A stretch of DNA of 64,000 nt from Berberis thunbergii (Eukaryota; Streptophyta; Magnoliopsida; Ranunculales; Berberidaceae). The notes under the pieces were generated by a model. The model did no database searches. It was not told the origin of the DNA and saw only the letters and a list, made by a program, of their open reading frames with translations. The DNA lies in assembly GCA_003290165.1 (NCBI GenBank), contig QNQO01005884.1, forward strand, positions 1 to 64,000, read 5' to 3'. Below are positions 1-10,950 of this stretch, piece by piece. The translations under genes were made by a program, and so were the position numbers. Position 1 is the stretch's first letter, and each line of letters opens with the position of its first letter.

Positions 1-214
1 GCATTTAGCCACGGTTTTAAACCGTTGCAATAAGCATAGCAACGGTGTTTAGCCGTGGCAAAAATAGCCACGGTTTTAAGCCGTGACAAGGTGTAGATAT
101 TAGCAACGGTTTTAAACCGTGTCTAATTAAGTAGCAACGATTTTAAGTCGTGGCTAACCCTAGCCACGGTTTTTAGCCGTTGCAACAGTTAGCCACGGTT
201 TAAAACCGTGGCAA
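1..214. repeat. Left subterminal repeat block of CACTA element A
   Basis: About nine units of roughly 20-25 bp of the type (A)GC(A/C)ACGGTTTTAAACCGTTGC. Each is itself an imperfect palindrome (GCAACGG against CCGTTGC, or CCACGG against CCGTGG), and they are separated by short AT spacers. In CACTA elements subterminal motif arrays bind the element's own transposition protein; here that role is inferred from position only. Confidence 0.85.
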
Positions 215-235
215 ATTTTTTTTTTTTTTAATATA

Positions 236-269
<34 letters not shown>

Positions 270-272
270 TTT
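215..272. repeat. T-tract and (AT)n microsatellite
   Basis: A run of T, about 11 AT dinucleotides and a second T run directly follow the subterminal block. Element B has a T-tract in the same place (62817-62838). Both are followed by the same short sequence, TTGCTATCAAATGACTTT, after which the two elements diverge. Confidence 0.9.
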
Positions 273-1873
273 GTTGTTGCTATCAAATGACTTTGAGTCA
301 TTGAGTCAAAATCTATCAAGTAATGTAATATGCATAACAATTATTCTTTCATAAACGCTTTTGGTATTGTTCTATCTCCACTACTATATTGCAACCAACA
401 TGCGTGTTTGGGGCACTTAGCAGCCATGAAATGTGAACACAAGAAGAATAACTGTGGGTATTATTTAATAAAGAAAATCAGGGGATGAAGAACAAGTGAG
501 TACCGAGTTATACAATCAAAATAACCACTTGATAAGCAGCACTTCCACGATTTTACCTATGGCCGAAAACATGCTTTTTGACAACAGATAAATTTAGAGC
601 AGGACTTATAACTAAAAACCAATATTGGAGAGCAAACTCTCAACAAAGTTCTTCTCACTCGATTCTTTTAATAAAGAACTGGAAACCTTCATTTATCAAA
701 TATTGGACATTGATACACATTCCAAACTATTAGGGCTGTGTTTAGGTCATACTACTTGTTTTACATATTGCTCTACATAATCTCCATTACCTAGTGATAA
801 GTCTTGCATAATCTGCCCAAAACTTGCAAACCTCTTCTAAGCACCAATTGTTGTCAACAAATCTCCAATTCCTCCAGCTGAAGAAAGCCTCCCCATCCCA
901 TGATCTCTGCAGCTGAAACACGCCCCCAATCAGTTATGTTTTTGGCCAAAAAATAGAGCCTAATAACACTCTGTTTTGTGAAATAAATGCAGTAGGCATT
1001 CTCAGCTGAAACACGTCCCCAATGTGCTCTGTTTCAGACTGAAAACAGATCGAGCCTAATAAAACTTTGTTTTTTGACCAAAAAACAGATTATCTGTTCG
1101 CCATGATACTCCACTTCACCATTTCCAAACAATTAAAACCACGCATATTCATTGCGGTTTCCTCAAATATGCAATCTTGTGCGAATGATCAAAGATAATA
1201 AAAACTTACAGGAACTACCTCTACTTGTTTCAACTGTGGTAATGAATCAGGATGGGACCAATCTGCAGAGGGGAAATGGTTTAAGTTGAAGTAAGATTGT
1301 GGATAATACCAAAGGGTGGTTGGTATACTCTAATTACCATGTTCACGTCGAACTACATCATGTAGATACTACGCACTGTTCATGATCATGAAGAAATCTT
1401 TCGTCAGCAACACTAAACTTCCTCTTAGTGCATGGGATGGGGACCTTCTTGACGAAGAGATGATGAGTTTGAAATGCCTTGAAGGGCTTTTATTGGCCCA
1501 GTCCACCTTTCTTTGAGAAGCTTTAGCGATACTCTTCAACGTACCCTTAACAGTAAAGCCTGAACGAAGAATACTAGAGCACTTAAGCACAAATTAATTT
1601 CTGCCGCCACAATTATATCAGGAAGGCTAAAAAATTTGGTGATATAGTATTACCTTTTATGCCTGGTGAATGTCCAAATTCTGAGATTCAAATATCAGCC
1701 CCGGACTTCCTCGTGATTTCGACATCAATCTTTCTTGTGAACAATGTGATGGTTAAGCTCTGAGATATGTCAATAGTTCAATCTAGCTAATAGAACATTT
1801 CAAGTATCAAGCTTGAGGTAAAAATATGTTAAAGTATTTCTGTATTTGTATAATCATAAAAGAAAATAACCCG
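273..1873. other. Interior of CACTA A, no assignable gene
   Basis: AT-rich sequence without a recognisable family. A 73-codon minus-strand frame (1369-1590) has no motif I know. A short imperfect direct repeat, CAGCTGAAACACGCCCCCAAT-like, occurs near 910 and again near 1002. Confidence 0.5.
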
Positions 1874-2029
1874 TCTAAGTGTCGAGGAAAACAGCGAGGG
1901 GGAGGGGTGGTGGTGGGGGGGGGACCGTCCATCCCCCGGGATGCGCGCTTGACTTTTCAACGCACGCATCCCGGGGGGATGGACGCTCCCCCCTCGCTGT
2001 TTTCCTCGCCATTTCCCTCGACAGTTAGA
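1874..2029. mobile_element. GC-rich fold-back MITE-like element
   Basis: The ends are inverted copies: TCTAAGTGTCGAGG at the left and the reverse complement of TCTAACTGTCGAGG at the right (13 of 14 match). Further in, GAGGAAAACAGCGAGGGGG and CGTCCATCCCCCGGGATG are present on both arms, so nearly the whole 156 bp can fold into a hairpin around a short centre near 1948. It is far richer in G and C than its surroundings. I see no clear target-site duplication, so the superfamily is left open. Confidence 0.75.
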
Positions 2030-2625
2030 ATTTTTGAAATTTGAAAACACCACTTCATATTTAAAAACACCACTTCATATTTAAAAACAAAGTTATTGTT
2101 ACATATCCCCAAACCGATTCAGCAATGATGCCTTTGTAGTGTTTGACCAAGTAAATAACAAAGTCAAGTTAATTTGAATGTCAAATGGATACTCATAATT
2201 GGTCCTTCTATAAAACAAGAAAATTGAATATCAAAATTTCAGACTCCAATTACAAGCATAACAATGAGACACAAATTGACGTTAAAAGCGTATCCACAGT
2301 AACATTTGTGTGTGTGTTTTCCCCAAGTATAAACTAGATGACAGTTTCACACAATAATCATACTGATAGGTCATGTAAGTAAAATTTCCGACTAGTCCAG
2401 CCAAAAGACGACTGTGAGACAGCCAATCAGGGATGAATATGTAGAGAAAGTGCAACCTCAACGGCTCAATTACTTGGAAAAATTCAATAAAGTTTTTGAT
2501 ATTTGCTCTTAGTCATATGTTATTCAGGTTTCACTCAGTTAACGAATTCATAATTTATATGCATTTATGAAGTACGATACATTGCAAAATGAACTCAGTA
2601 CAAACATGCTGATCATTCAATATAC
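2030..2625. other. Interior of CACTA A, no gene seen
   Basis: AT-rich sequence. The phrase AAAACACCACTTCATATTT is repeated in tandem near 2043-2085. The missing 3' exons of the pyrophosphatase fragment are not found here. Confidence 0.5.
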
Positions 2626-3466
2626 CTGCATTAATGACCAAAACATCCAGTGGTCACTGTCTCCTACAGAGAGTACGGGGGATGAAACCGTAGTTGTGGG
2701 GGTAACCAACTGATGAGTACAGTACACGATCAAACTGCACATGTAAATCACACCCATCATCAAATACACAATAAATAAAGGAAGGCGAGGGAATAAAGAG
2801 TAGAAGTTTCTTGATTACCTTGATAAGACCAGTTTTCTTGTCCAGTTCATATTTTACTTTACTCCCCTTTCCAATTTCCACCACCCGTGCAGAAGTCATC
2901 TAAAGATGAATCGTTAGACAAAAACGCTAACAGCATTTACATAAATATGAGAACTAAAGGGAATGGAGGAGAAAGGAACCCATACAACTGAATATAGACA
3001 ATTGTTCATACTTGTAGCCTCTGGGATATCAAGCAATACCAAGTGGGACAGGGTAAAAGAAAATTTGAGATCATGTTTTTGAATTAAGTTTTAAAACTAA
3101 AAGATATGTCATCAATCATGAGTGGAGCCTGGTTATACCTACCAATTAGTAGGAACACTAATCAAGCCCTAGGGGTTCTGGTCCTGAGTGCATGGATGTA
3201 TTTCGTTTACTAAAGTACTTTCAGAATCCATAAGGACAATCAAGTGGAAGAATCAAAAAGCATCTGCAAACTTTTTTGTAATAGCATCTTGTAGACGCAA
3301 CATTACACAAACACTAGAAATCGTACCCATGGAGTACAGAGAGTGCGTCCAAACATTTGAAGATCTAATATAGAGCATTTTAGATGTCATTCTAGTGACA
3401 AAAACACACTTAAGTTGCCCATTTCAATTTAAAGGTGTATATGCCACAAAAACAAAACAAAAACAA

Positions 3467-3498
<32 letters not shown>

Positions 3499-4050
3499 AC
3501 AAAAACGATGAAGCAAATAAACTTGCAGGCAATTCAAAGAACTCTTCAACAACTGAATGTGAAACCAACTATCAAATTTTCTCCAAGGATAACATTTAGA
3601 GTGCTTACACAATTGAAAGATAATTGGGAGCTCCAGGTTTTGATAAAGTTAAACACCATAATTAATAACATTATATGAAGACACACAGTAAAGGAATATC
3701 TAAAACTTTCAACATCCATTCAATAATGTTTTGAAAATGTATGATTTTAACTAAAATCCTAAAGAGCTGCTATAGTTCACTGTGATACACACCTATCTCA
3801 AGATCATGCCAAGGATGAGCTGCAACTGATCTCCGGGATAATGAAGAAAGAATTATTTCATTAAGAGGTGGGATGGGTGGATGAATGGTGAAAATCATAA
3901 GGTGCCTTCGGAGCTTCAGTTGGCTTTGGGAATCTCAATTGGCAAATCTATCTTTGTAGCCTCAACTGTCTTTGGAATCTCAATGAGTGAATCTAACTTT
4001 GAACTCTCCATTGGTGAAGTCGCCTTTAGAGTCTCAATGGGTGGAGCCAT
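2626..4050 (-). pseudogene. Soluble inorganic pyrophosphatase fragment, captured and decayed
   Basis: The intact family hydrolyses pyrophosphate to two phosphates in the plant cytosol. Three exon-like blocks are visible. Block 1 (4050 down to 3793) begins with an ATG followed by APPIE, the usual plant N-terminus, and ends in [15 protein letters not shown](G) at a GTGTGT donor. Block 2 (2899-2819) reads [21 protein letters not shown] and ends at a GTAATC donor. Block 3 (2734-2626) reads [19 protein letters not shown], then TLC, followed by a scrambled stretch where the family has the metal-binding acidic segment and DPLDVLV. Breaks: block 1 hits a TGA and shifts frame after IEIPKAN; block 3 carries indels and an in-frame TGA after RTLC. 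All exons after DVLV are absent. Introns are kept, so capture was from genomic DNA rather than from mRNA. The family identity is secure; nothing here looks functional. Confidence 0.88.
3445..3507. repeat. (CAAAA/CAAAAA)n microsatellite
   Basis: Near-perfect array of CAAAA and CAAAAA units inside the first intron of the pyrophosphatase fragment. Confidence 0.9.
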
Positions 4051-5370
4051 AACTGACAATCAGGAAATGTACAATAGATAGATCTGTCAGCAACTTTTCT
4101 ATTTCTGTCGCTGATCTACAGATTTCACTATTCAATTAGACCTCATAGATCTGTATTCAAATCAATACTATAATCAACAACGAGACTTTATTAATCGCAA
4201 GCAAACCTAAATTTCTTTCTAATCAAAATGTAGATCCATCAAATTCAATATAAGGATTAATCAACTGAATAAAACAAGGATTTTAAAGTCTTCAGATTGA
4301 AACAGTAAATACTTCTTTAACAATCAATAAGGAAAACTTGAACTTCTCTGGCCATGTTTCTTTTCCCCCAAGGCTGACCATGAAAGATAGACTTCAAGTT
4401 TTGAATCGTGAAATTTGCTTTTACTGAATCAAAATAGTATATAACGAACTTAGACGGAACTGATTGCAAAATAAATCTTAAAGTAAAGTATAAAAGCAAA
4501 AAAGAACAGCCTCTTTACCCGCAAACTTCTAATTTGTCTGGCTCAAGAAAGCGAGTAAAAGGATCATCTAGAGTGGAAAGCATCTCCTTATTGTCGTGTC
4601 TGGATGCAACATCAATAAGATTCAGACATGAATACATATCACATGAAATCATGTTGAAAACTTCTAATTTGAATAAATAACACACTCTATTAGTTTACTC
4701 TTTATGCAAAACATACTAAAGTCATAAAAAGCAATGTGCCATCTGAAATGCCCTTTTCTATTGTATTCATGTAATGTACAAGTTATTGCATTCAGTGGCT
4801 CTTTGAATGTTATCAATTTTCATAAGATCAACTACAAGACCAACAGTAAGAAGAATGGTAAAATGACAAACTGATCTAATATCTTACTGTTTGTATTTTA
4901 ATAAGTGACAAACTAATTCGTAAGTTCAAGAACCAGATTCACTTTGAAAGCTTTTGAAAAAACCAAAATAAATAAATTTGATAGCATTGAGTTACTTACA
5001 TAAACAAATTAGCAGCCATCTGAAGATGAAAACTGGCTTGGTCTTTGACATTAAAGCTATAAATTTTTGCATTGTCAAACTCAAAATTTAGCTGTAATAA
5101 GGTAAGCGTACTAGCATGTATACCCTAACCCAAAATGTGCAAACAATAGAGGTCAAATCCAAGTTTGTCTATCAAGTCTGAAGTATCGTCGTTCATTGTA
5201 CAATCTAGAAGGTAAGAAAATTCTAAAGGACTGTCTCTATATGGTTGTTAGAATGCCTTCCAGCACTTAAAATTACACTTAAAGAAAAAAATTGTGATGA
5301 ATTGGGAATTATTGAGAGCAAAGATGAAATTAACTCATTCATATAAAATTAAACAAGTTTGACTACTTAC
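4051..5370 (-). other. Unassigned exon-like segments between the PPA and OAS-TL fragments
   Basis: Two minus-strand blocks look like exons. At 5091-5000 an open 92-bp block (NFEFDNAKIYSFNVKDQASF, then HLQMAANLF) lies between a TTACAG acceptor and a GTAAGT donor. At about 4640-4519 a block reads LIDVASRHDNKEMLSTLDDP, then FTRFLEPDKLEVC, and stops at a GTAAAG donor. They may belong to the same donor gene. I do not recognise the protein. The rest of the interval is AT-rich with no clear content. Confidence 0.4.
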
Positions 5371-5430
5371 TAGCAATCCTTCTTTCAAGGCAAGTAGCTT
5401 TGCAGTTTCAATTGCTTCTTCACTTGATAC
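5371..5430 (-). pseudogene. Single exon of O-acetylserine(thiol)lyase (cysteine synthase)
   Basis: A 60-bp block encodes VSSEEAIETAKLLALKEGLL, bordered upstream by a CCCAG acceptor and downstream by a GTAAGT donor. This matches the stretch of plant cysteine synthases just before the GISSGAA motif near the PLP phosphate site. The enzyme joins O-acetylserine and sulfide to make cysteine. No neighbouring exon of the gene (SGNTG region, GISSGAA) is recognisable within 1 kb on either side, so this is a one-exon capture. The short length limits certainty about which isoform, but the family call is good. Confidence 0.75.
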
Positions 5431-6194
5431 CTGGGAAAGTACAAAATACAGAAGAATTAAAAAAAGGGGCGGATGAAGGCCAAATCTGATAAGAGATTCA
5501 GTACCATGATCATACATCTAACCATCGAGGGAAAAATATTTATTTCTTAATGTTAGCATTGGAAAGTCATAAGGAACAAAAAAAAAGTAGTTTATCTACA
5601 AAGCAAGCTTTCTATATGTCATTCTCAATTATTTTGGATAGCAGCCAACAGTAGTTACAACAGATTTAACACATGAAACAAAATAAATGAATCTGTGGAT
5701 TGAAGTTAGACAACAAGAAGCTTGACAAATAAATAATTTTTATGAAGTGGCTATGATCAATACAAATCTCATATGAACTCATCAGAAGCTTCAAATAGTA
5801 ATTACATGCTTTCAAATAGCAATATAGATTTTTGTTGTTGAGAGATTGATTGCAGCTCTGTGTCAGATATTGTTTACTAGTACTACTATCATACTAGCAT
5901 CTATGAATATATAATTTGAATTTAGTATTGGCAACAATGCTATCTACAATGGTATCCCTACTTCAGCTTCTATTAGATTACACCTGGTGTCCCTAAATTG
6001 ACAGAAGCCAGAAATGGAACATACATGAACAACAAACAGAAAACAAGTCCTGCAACCAAACATTATTCTACTATCTGATCCACTCAATTGAATATTCTTA
6101 CTCTTTTCAAAATATATGTAACTGCCAAAAGATATCCAAGCATTTACAGACAATTTCTTAGACAAACAAAAGCATAGTTTTAAACAACAAATAC

Positions 6195-7195
6195 CTGAAT
6201 ATTATGATTTGACTGGGCTTTCGTGAATGACTTGTTCTATAGAATTCAAGAAGCAATTCTCTGCAAGTCAATGTAAAAAATCATATTTCAGTAGCATGTG
6301 GAGATAACAAAATGGCCATTTCAATTTTACTATCATTAGAAAAATTAAGGTTATACAATCATTAAATAGACTACCTCATATTGCCATCATCTGCCCCATT
6401 TGCTAGTGGTTTGTACAATGAATCAATCATCTCCAGCTTTGGTGACTGTGTTCGTACAGCTGCCCTGTACCTTGAGATCAGTGGCCATTCTCGAGAACCA
6501 ACAACCTGAGATTGGACAAAGAGATTTCCAAATAAGCTCCCAAAATGTCATTGTACAATTGTACAAACATAAGTCAATCATTAGAATAAGTATAGTGAGA
6601 CTACCGTAGCCACAGATGGGACGTCTGATTGACCAGGTGACCCATGAGACACGTCCATTCCCATTATCATAGTTGGATTTTCTCTTAAGAGTGGAATACT
6701 TGGAACACGCTCAATTGGTAACAACGAATTAATGCCTCCATGCTGGAATGAATAAGAAAAGGTTCCATTATAGCAGGGCAAAGATGTGAAACAAAGAAAA
6801 TAATCTAGGAAAAAAAATCCTTTCTAGTAGAGTTTTACCTTGGAATTTATCTTCAGAAGTACATTTGTGAGGTACTGGTCGTTGATTTTTGTTGGAGAAA
6901 TGCATTGTGTGACAATTCCCATTTCATGAAGATTCTTCTTCTTCCAAGGACCTTCAGAGTGAGAAAGCATAAACACTTTGCAACAAATAATAATAATAAC
7001 AGTAATAATAGTAACATAAAAATTATTAAATGAAATATCATACCATAAATATCACAGTTTTTCTTTTCTGGCAGAACACAGAGAATAAATTGTGGCTCAC
7101 TATGGAGCTTTGTCATCAACTGTTCAAACATATTTTCGACCCTCACAATAGGACCAGCTCTCCTCAATTGGGGTTCTTCCTCAATCAGATCACCA
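6195..7195 (-). pseudogene. AGO6-like Argonaute fragment (MID-PIWI, five exons)
   Basis: Plant AGO4-clade proteins bind 24-nt siRNAs and guide RNA-directed DNA methylation in the nucleus. Five consecutive exons read without a stop. 7195-7044: RRAGPIVRVENMFEQL then PQFILCVLPEKKNCDIY. 6951-6839: PWKKKNLHEMGIVTQC then NDQYLTNVLLKINSK. 6742-6605: GGINSLLPIE then IMGMDVSHGSPGQSDVPSV. 6505-6375: VVGSREWPLISRYRAAVRTQ then SPKLEMIDSLYKP. 6260-6195: ELLLEFYRTSHSRKPSQIII then FR. Splice borders are GT..AG and the phases join. The WPLISRYRAAVRTQSP and EFYRTS wording favours AGO6 over AGO4/AGO9. Only the first catalytic Asp of the PIWI triad (in MGMDVSHG) is present; the fragment ends just before the usual DGVSESQF exon. 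The N, PAZ and most of the MID domains are missing. It is an internal gene slice, not a working Argonaute, although the surviving frame is remarkably clean. Confidence 0.88.
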
Positions 7196-9368
7196 CTAAC
7201 AATATCTATTTTAAGTAGTCTATGTTTGCATTATTACCAAGCAATACCACCATCTGATTTCAATACACATTTATTTATTGTTCCTTGGCATTGTCACAAA
7301 TTCCGAAAGTTAACTCAATATATGATAAATTCTCTAGAAGTGTATTGCCAACATTTATATTCTTACTTTTTTTCTTAATGAGCTCTATGATGGATCTTCA
7401 CAACACCATCATGAATATTGCTTTGTATAAAAATATGCAATCATTGTGAAATATTCTCAAATTGCCTTAGAAGTTTGAATCATTCATCCCCAACAACTAT
7501 GTAATAAGAGACGTAAAATAGTTGCTACATCTGTATTTTTTGGTTTTTTCATGCTTAAACATAATAAATACTTCACTTGTCCAACAGGGATAAAAAATAA
7601 AGTGTAAAAAGCTTGGGTGACAACTGAAACAACTTCATGCAGGTAAGCAAAGCATGTATGTATTCCCTACATATGTATATAAACCCAAGGTACAAGGCGA
7701 AAAGGTGAACATACATTCATCTTTACATGGGAAGCATGTTCTTAGGATGGTTCTCGTTCCAATAAATCAAGTTGTCCATTAAGAGCACTGACTAAAACTT
7801 GATATATTAAAAAGCACATTTTGAAGTCAGCGTAACTTGATAGGAACACAAATACATCAATAGAAAATAATAATAAAATCCCATCAAACAGTATACAAGA
7901 AGAACCTGGGTGAGAAACTGAGCATGCCGTATTAACTTCATATATACACCTAAATCCTCCTTTTCCACATCCATACTTTTCATGAACAAAACTACAGTGC
8001 AAACATTGAACCTTTCAAGAAACAAGAGAAGGATGAAACCTACTAAAGATACAACACGTACCTCTTTGCATTTCTACCCACAAAATGAAGTGCATAAACT
8101 ATCTGACCCAGTAGGAGACATGTTTATTTGTCGTATGCATGATTTATGATCTGCAGCGAACAAAAATGTCAACAGGTTTCAGTCTACACTCTTGTAGTCC
8201 TCTTTGAAGAGAGGATGGAAGAAAAAGCATAAACAACTAGTCCCAGACAAAAAAGCAAACGAAGTATTGTTTGCACTAGCAGCTAGAACTTTCATAATCT
8301 AAAATATGAGAATAAATAATGCTGAGTTGGGTTGGGTTTTTCTGTGAGAATTTTTTTTTTTTTTTAAATCATGAACAACACCCTAAATTCCGATCAGGTT
8401 TTACACCCCAATATGATTCGTAACCAATAGAAGTCGTTGAACAGATCTAAGAAAAACATGCAAATCAATTATCAAGATTAAAACCATTAATTTCAATTGA
8501 AAACAGATAAGAAGGTCTTAGATCAAACCAAAACCCCCAATTTCATATCCAAAACAACCCCATACAAAAAACCCTAATTTAATCAGCTCCAAAATTGATC
8601 AAAACCGTGAATTTTTAAATTGGAAAACGCAATCAGATCTAAAGACCAAACAACATCACCTGATCCCGACAGAAACCCAAAATCCAGATCTACGAGTTAT
8701 CAATTTAAACAATAATTAGACCTCAAATTACTAATTACTGACCAAACAATATCACCTAATCAATCAGAAACCCTAAATCCAAATCTATGAATTACGGATT
8801 TAAATCTCAATTAGACCTCAGATTACTAATTACTCATATAAACAGATCAGTTGAAGAACAAAAACGGAAATCAAATAACAAAAAAGAGAGAAATCTCTCT
8901 TACCTTAAGAGAGCGAGAGAGAAAACTTTGAAGAAGCTTTGAATGAAATCGAAATAAGAATGATCAGAATTTTAGAATCAAAACCTGATTGCTTCATATG
9001 TTTCTTTGTTGGGAAGATGACCCGACCCGAACTCAAACCTCGTTTCATCACTTCTTGAGCTTTTTCCATTATAAGGGCACACAAATGATCAAACAAAACC
9101 TTCTGAAATCGAAGGAAACCTCAATCGATCTCTCCTCTGCGCTCCTCTGCTCCTCAATCGATCTCTCCTCTGCTCCTCTGCCTCGATATCTCCTCTGCGC
9201 TGCCTCGAAGGAAACCGTTGGGTTTCTCTCTGTGTCGAAAATCTTTCACCCAATGACCGCCCAAACTCTTTCTATTCCCCCATTTTTTTCGCAAGCGGGA
9301 AACCTGTTTTCGCCAAAGCGCGAAAGTCCTTCCTCCACGCATGCGGTCCACGTGCAAAACGCTCTTAT
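7196..9368. other. Right interior of CACTA A, no assignable gene
   Basis: Mostly AT-rich. One minus-strand block near 8160-8060 (INHAYDK, stop, TCLLLGQIVYALHFVGRNAK) sits between a CTGCAG acceptor and a GTACGT donor and may be another captured exon of unknown origin. Near 9121-9215 there are short direct repeats of TCAATCGATCTCTCCTCTG (copies at 9121 and 9154) plus further CTCCTCTG units. The GC content rises from about 9100 to the start of the subterminal repeats. Overlapping short frames on both strands at 8905-9399 have no recognisable motif. Confidence 0.45.
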
Positions 9369-9715
9369 TAGCAACGGTTTTGGCCGTTTCCCCTTATAGC
9401 CACGGTTTTGAGCCGTTGCTAACTATAGCCACGGTTTTGAGCCGTGGCCATTTTTTTTAGCCACGGTTTTAGACCGTTGGCATTATAGACACGGTTTTTA
9501 GCCATGGCAAAGAAACCAACGGTTTTGAGCCGTGGCCACAGTTTTAGCCACGGTTTTAAACCGTTGGTAATTATAGCCACGGTTTTGTGCCGTGGCAAAT
9601 AAACCAACGGTGTTTAGCCGTGGCCAATTATTTTTTTGCCACGGTTTAGGCCGTTGGTAATTATAGCTACGGTTTTAGGCCGTGGCAATTAACCAACGGT
9701 TTAAAACCGTGGCCA
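9369..9715. repeat. Right subterminal repeat block of CACTA element A
   Basis: About fifteen palindromic units alternate AGCCACGGTTTT..CCGTGGC with ACCAACGGTTT..CCGTTGG forms. The block lies immediately inside the terminal GGTGTAGTG. The density is higher than at the left end. Confidence 0.88.
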
Positions 9716-9736
9716 TCTTGGCATGGCTAAACTGGC

Positions 9737-9750
9737 TTTTTGGTGTAGTG
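9737..9750. repeat. Right terminal inverted repeat of CACTA element A
   Basis: The last bases, read outward-in, are CACTACACCAAAAA, identical for 14 bases to the left end of element B at 62407. The next 188 bases (9751-9938) are unassigned sequence leading to the array. Confidence 0.85.
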
Positions 9751-9938
9751 ACCTGTGCCAGACCTTCATCAAATGACCAAGAACTTTTATCATCTTATGC
9801 TAAAGACGCCAAATGACCAACCATAAATATACATATCTAAAAACATGAATGCAAACACACTCCATGTCACCTACAATGGCTAAGATTTCTTACCACATAT
9901 TTCTTAAAGACCAAGGAACTCCCATTCCATTAAACAAT

Positions 9939-10669
9939 TGTTGTTACTGCTGTATAAGATTCAAATAAAAAGTTAGGAACGAAAGTACCAATTTGTTCTT
10001 GGGTAGAGTCGCGGACTAGATCGTTATCTTTAAGACGTTTTGCGGCTCTGCCCAAGATTGTGCAAGCAGTGTACTAGTCCCCCCGTCCCCAGGATAAAAC
10101 AACCCAGAATCTTCTCTGTCTCGTTCAATCAATTGCACATTTGATTAACGGAATACTATCACCCTTACACACTTCTTTTTGCTCGGAATCATCAATACAT
10201 TGTAAATAAATAAACAACACGAAAATTTCTTATTTGATAGAAATGCAAAAACAAAACTAATTACAAAACGAAATCTCTCTTATTGCAAAAAGGAAGAACT
10301 CTTGTTTTGTTTTTCTCTTCTTTTTTCTCATATATTCTAAACTCTAAGTTGTGTTGTATTTATAGTGATAATTGACATTCATTAAAGAACGAAAATGCAG
10401 CTAGATTCGTAGATAATGCAATTTAATAAATAAAACATTTTTTTAATAACTAGAACATGGAAAACGTTTTGGCTTTGAGATGGATAAAAATCATGTCTAG
10501 ATTCATTGACATAAAGGACGCAATAAAAACGTGGAGCAACAAATTCGGCCAAACTCATGGCAAAACGTGTGAAAGGAAGACGTCTAGATACATGGACATA
10601 ATCCCGTCTAGATTCATTCCTTCTTCATAAATTCAAAATTTATTTTCATTTAAATAAAGTTGTAGCAAA
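9939..10669 (-). repeat. U1 LTR, truncated at its 5' (minus-strand) end
   Basis: The outermost LTR of the array. Its terminus (minus strand ..GTAACAACA) borders unique sequence. It lacks the TGTTGG start, the GC-rich segment and the whole polypurine block: at 10665-10669 GTTGTAGCAAA jumps straight into AATTCC..GGAAGCG, which in other units lies about 600 bp further on. A CAAA microhomology sits at the join. Confidence 0.85.
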
Positions 10670-10950
10670 TTCCAAAGGAAGCGACCAAACTTCCACAATC
10701 ACTTAGGTGAGTCTATCAAGAGTACTCTTGTAGCTAGGTACTCCACTCCACATAGAGTATAGACCTCATTAAGAGTTTTTTTTTAACTCATCCTACAATC
10801 GCTTCAGGAATTCATGCTTTAATCTAGGAATGAGATTGTTATTTTGTCAGCATGACTCACATCATATCATTCACAACTTGTTATTACCTATTGAACCTAT
10901 TTCTTTTGATCTCCAATCTATAGGTTGGGTTACCGTCATGAATAACTCAG

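Larger units (their letters stand above)
1..9750. mobile_element. CACTA (En/Spm-type) element A, left end outside window, carrying host gene fragments
   Basis: The right end reads GGTGTAGTG at 9742-9750, the inverse of the CACTACACC start seen at 62407. Counting outward-in, 14 bases (CACTACACCAAAAA) agree between this end and the left end of element B. The first 214 bases match the left subterminal region of element B (compare 60-180 with 62640-62760), so the true left terminus lies a few hundred bases before position 1. No transposase (TNPA/TNPD) reading frame is visible. The interior instead holds fragments of at least three unrelated plant genes, all on the minus strand. This is the Pack-CACTA arrangement, in which a non-autonomous element carries captured genomic DNA including introns. 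The 3-bp target duplication cannot be checked because the left flank is missing. Confidence 0.8.

Noticed and set aside
1826..2053. Two overlapping 70-codon frames on opposite strands
   Set aside because: They are products of the GC-rich palindrome of the fold-back element, not genes.
3881..4081. Plus-strand 66-codon frame with [16 protein letters not shown] repeats
   Set aside because: It is the complement of the pyrophosphatase N-terminal exon, which is identified on the minus strand by its APPIE start.
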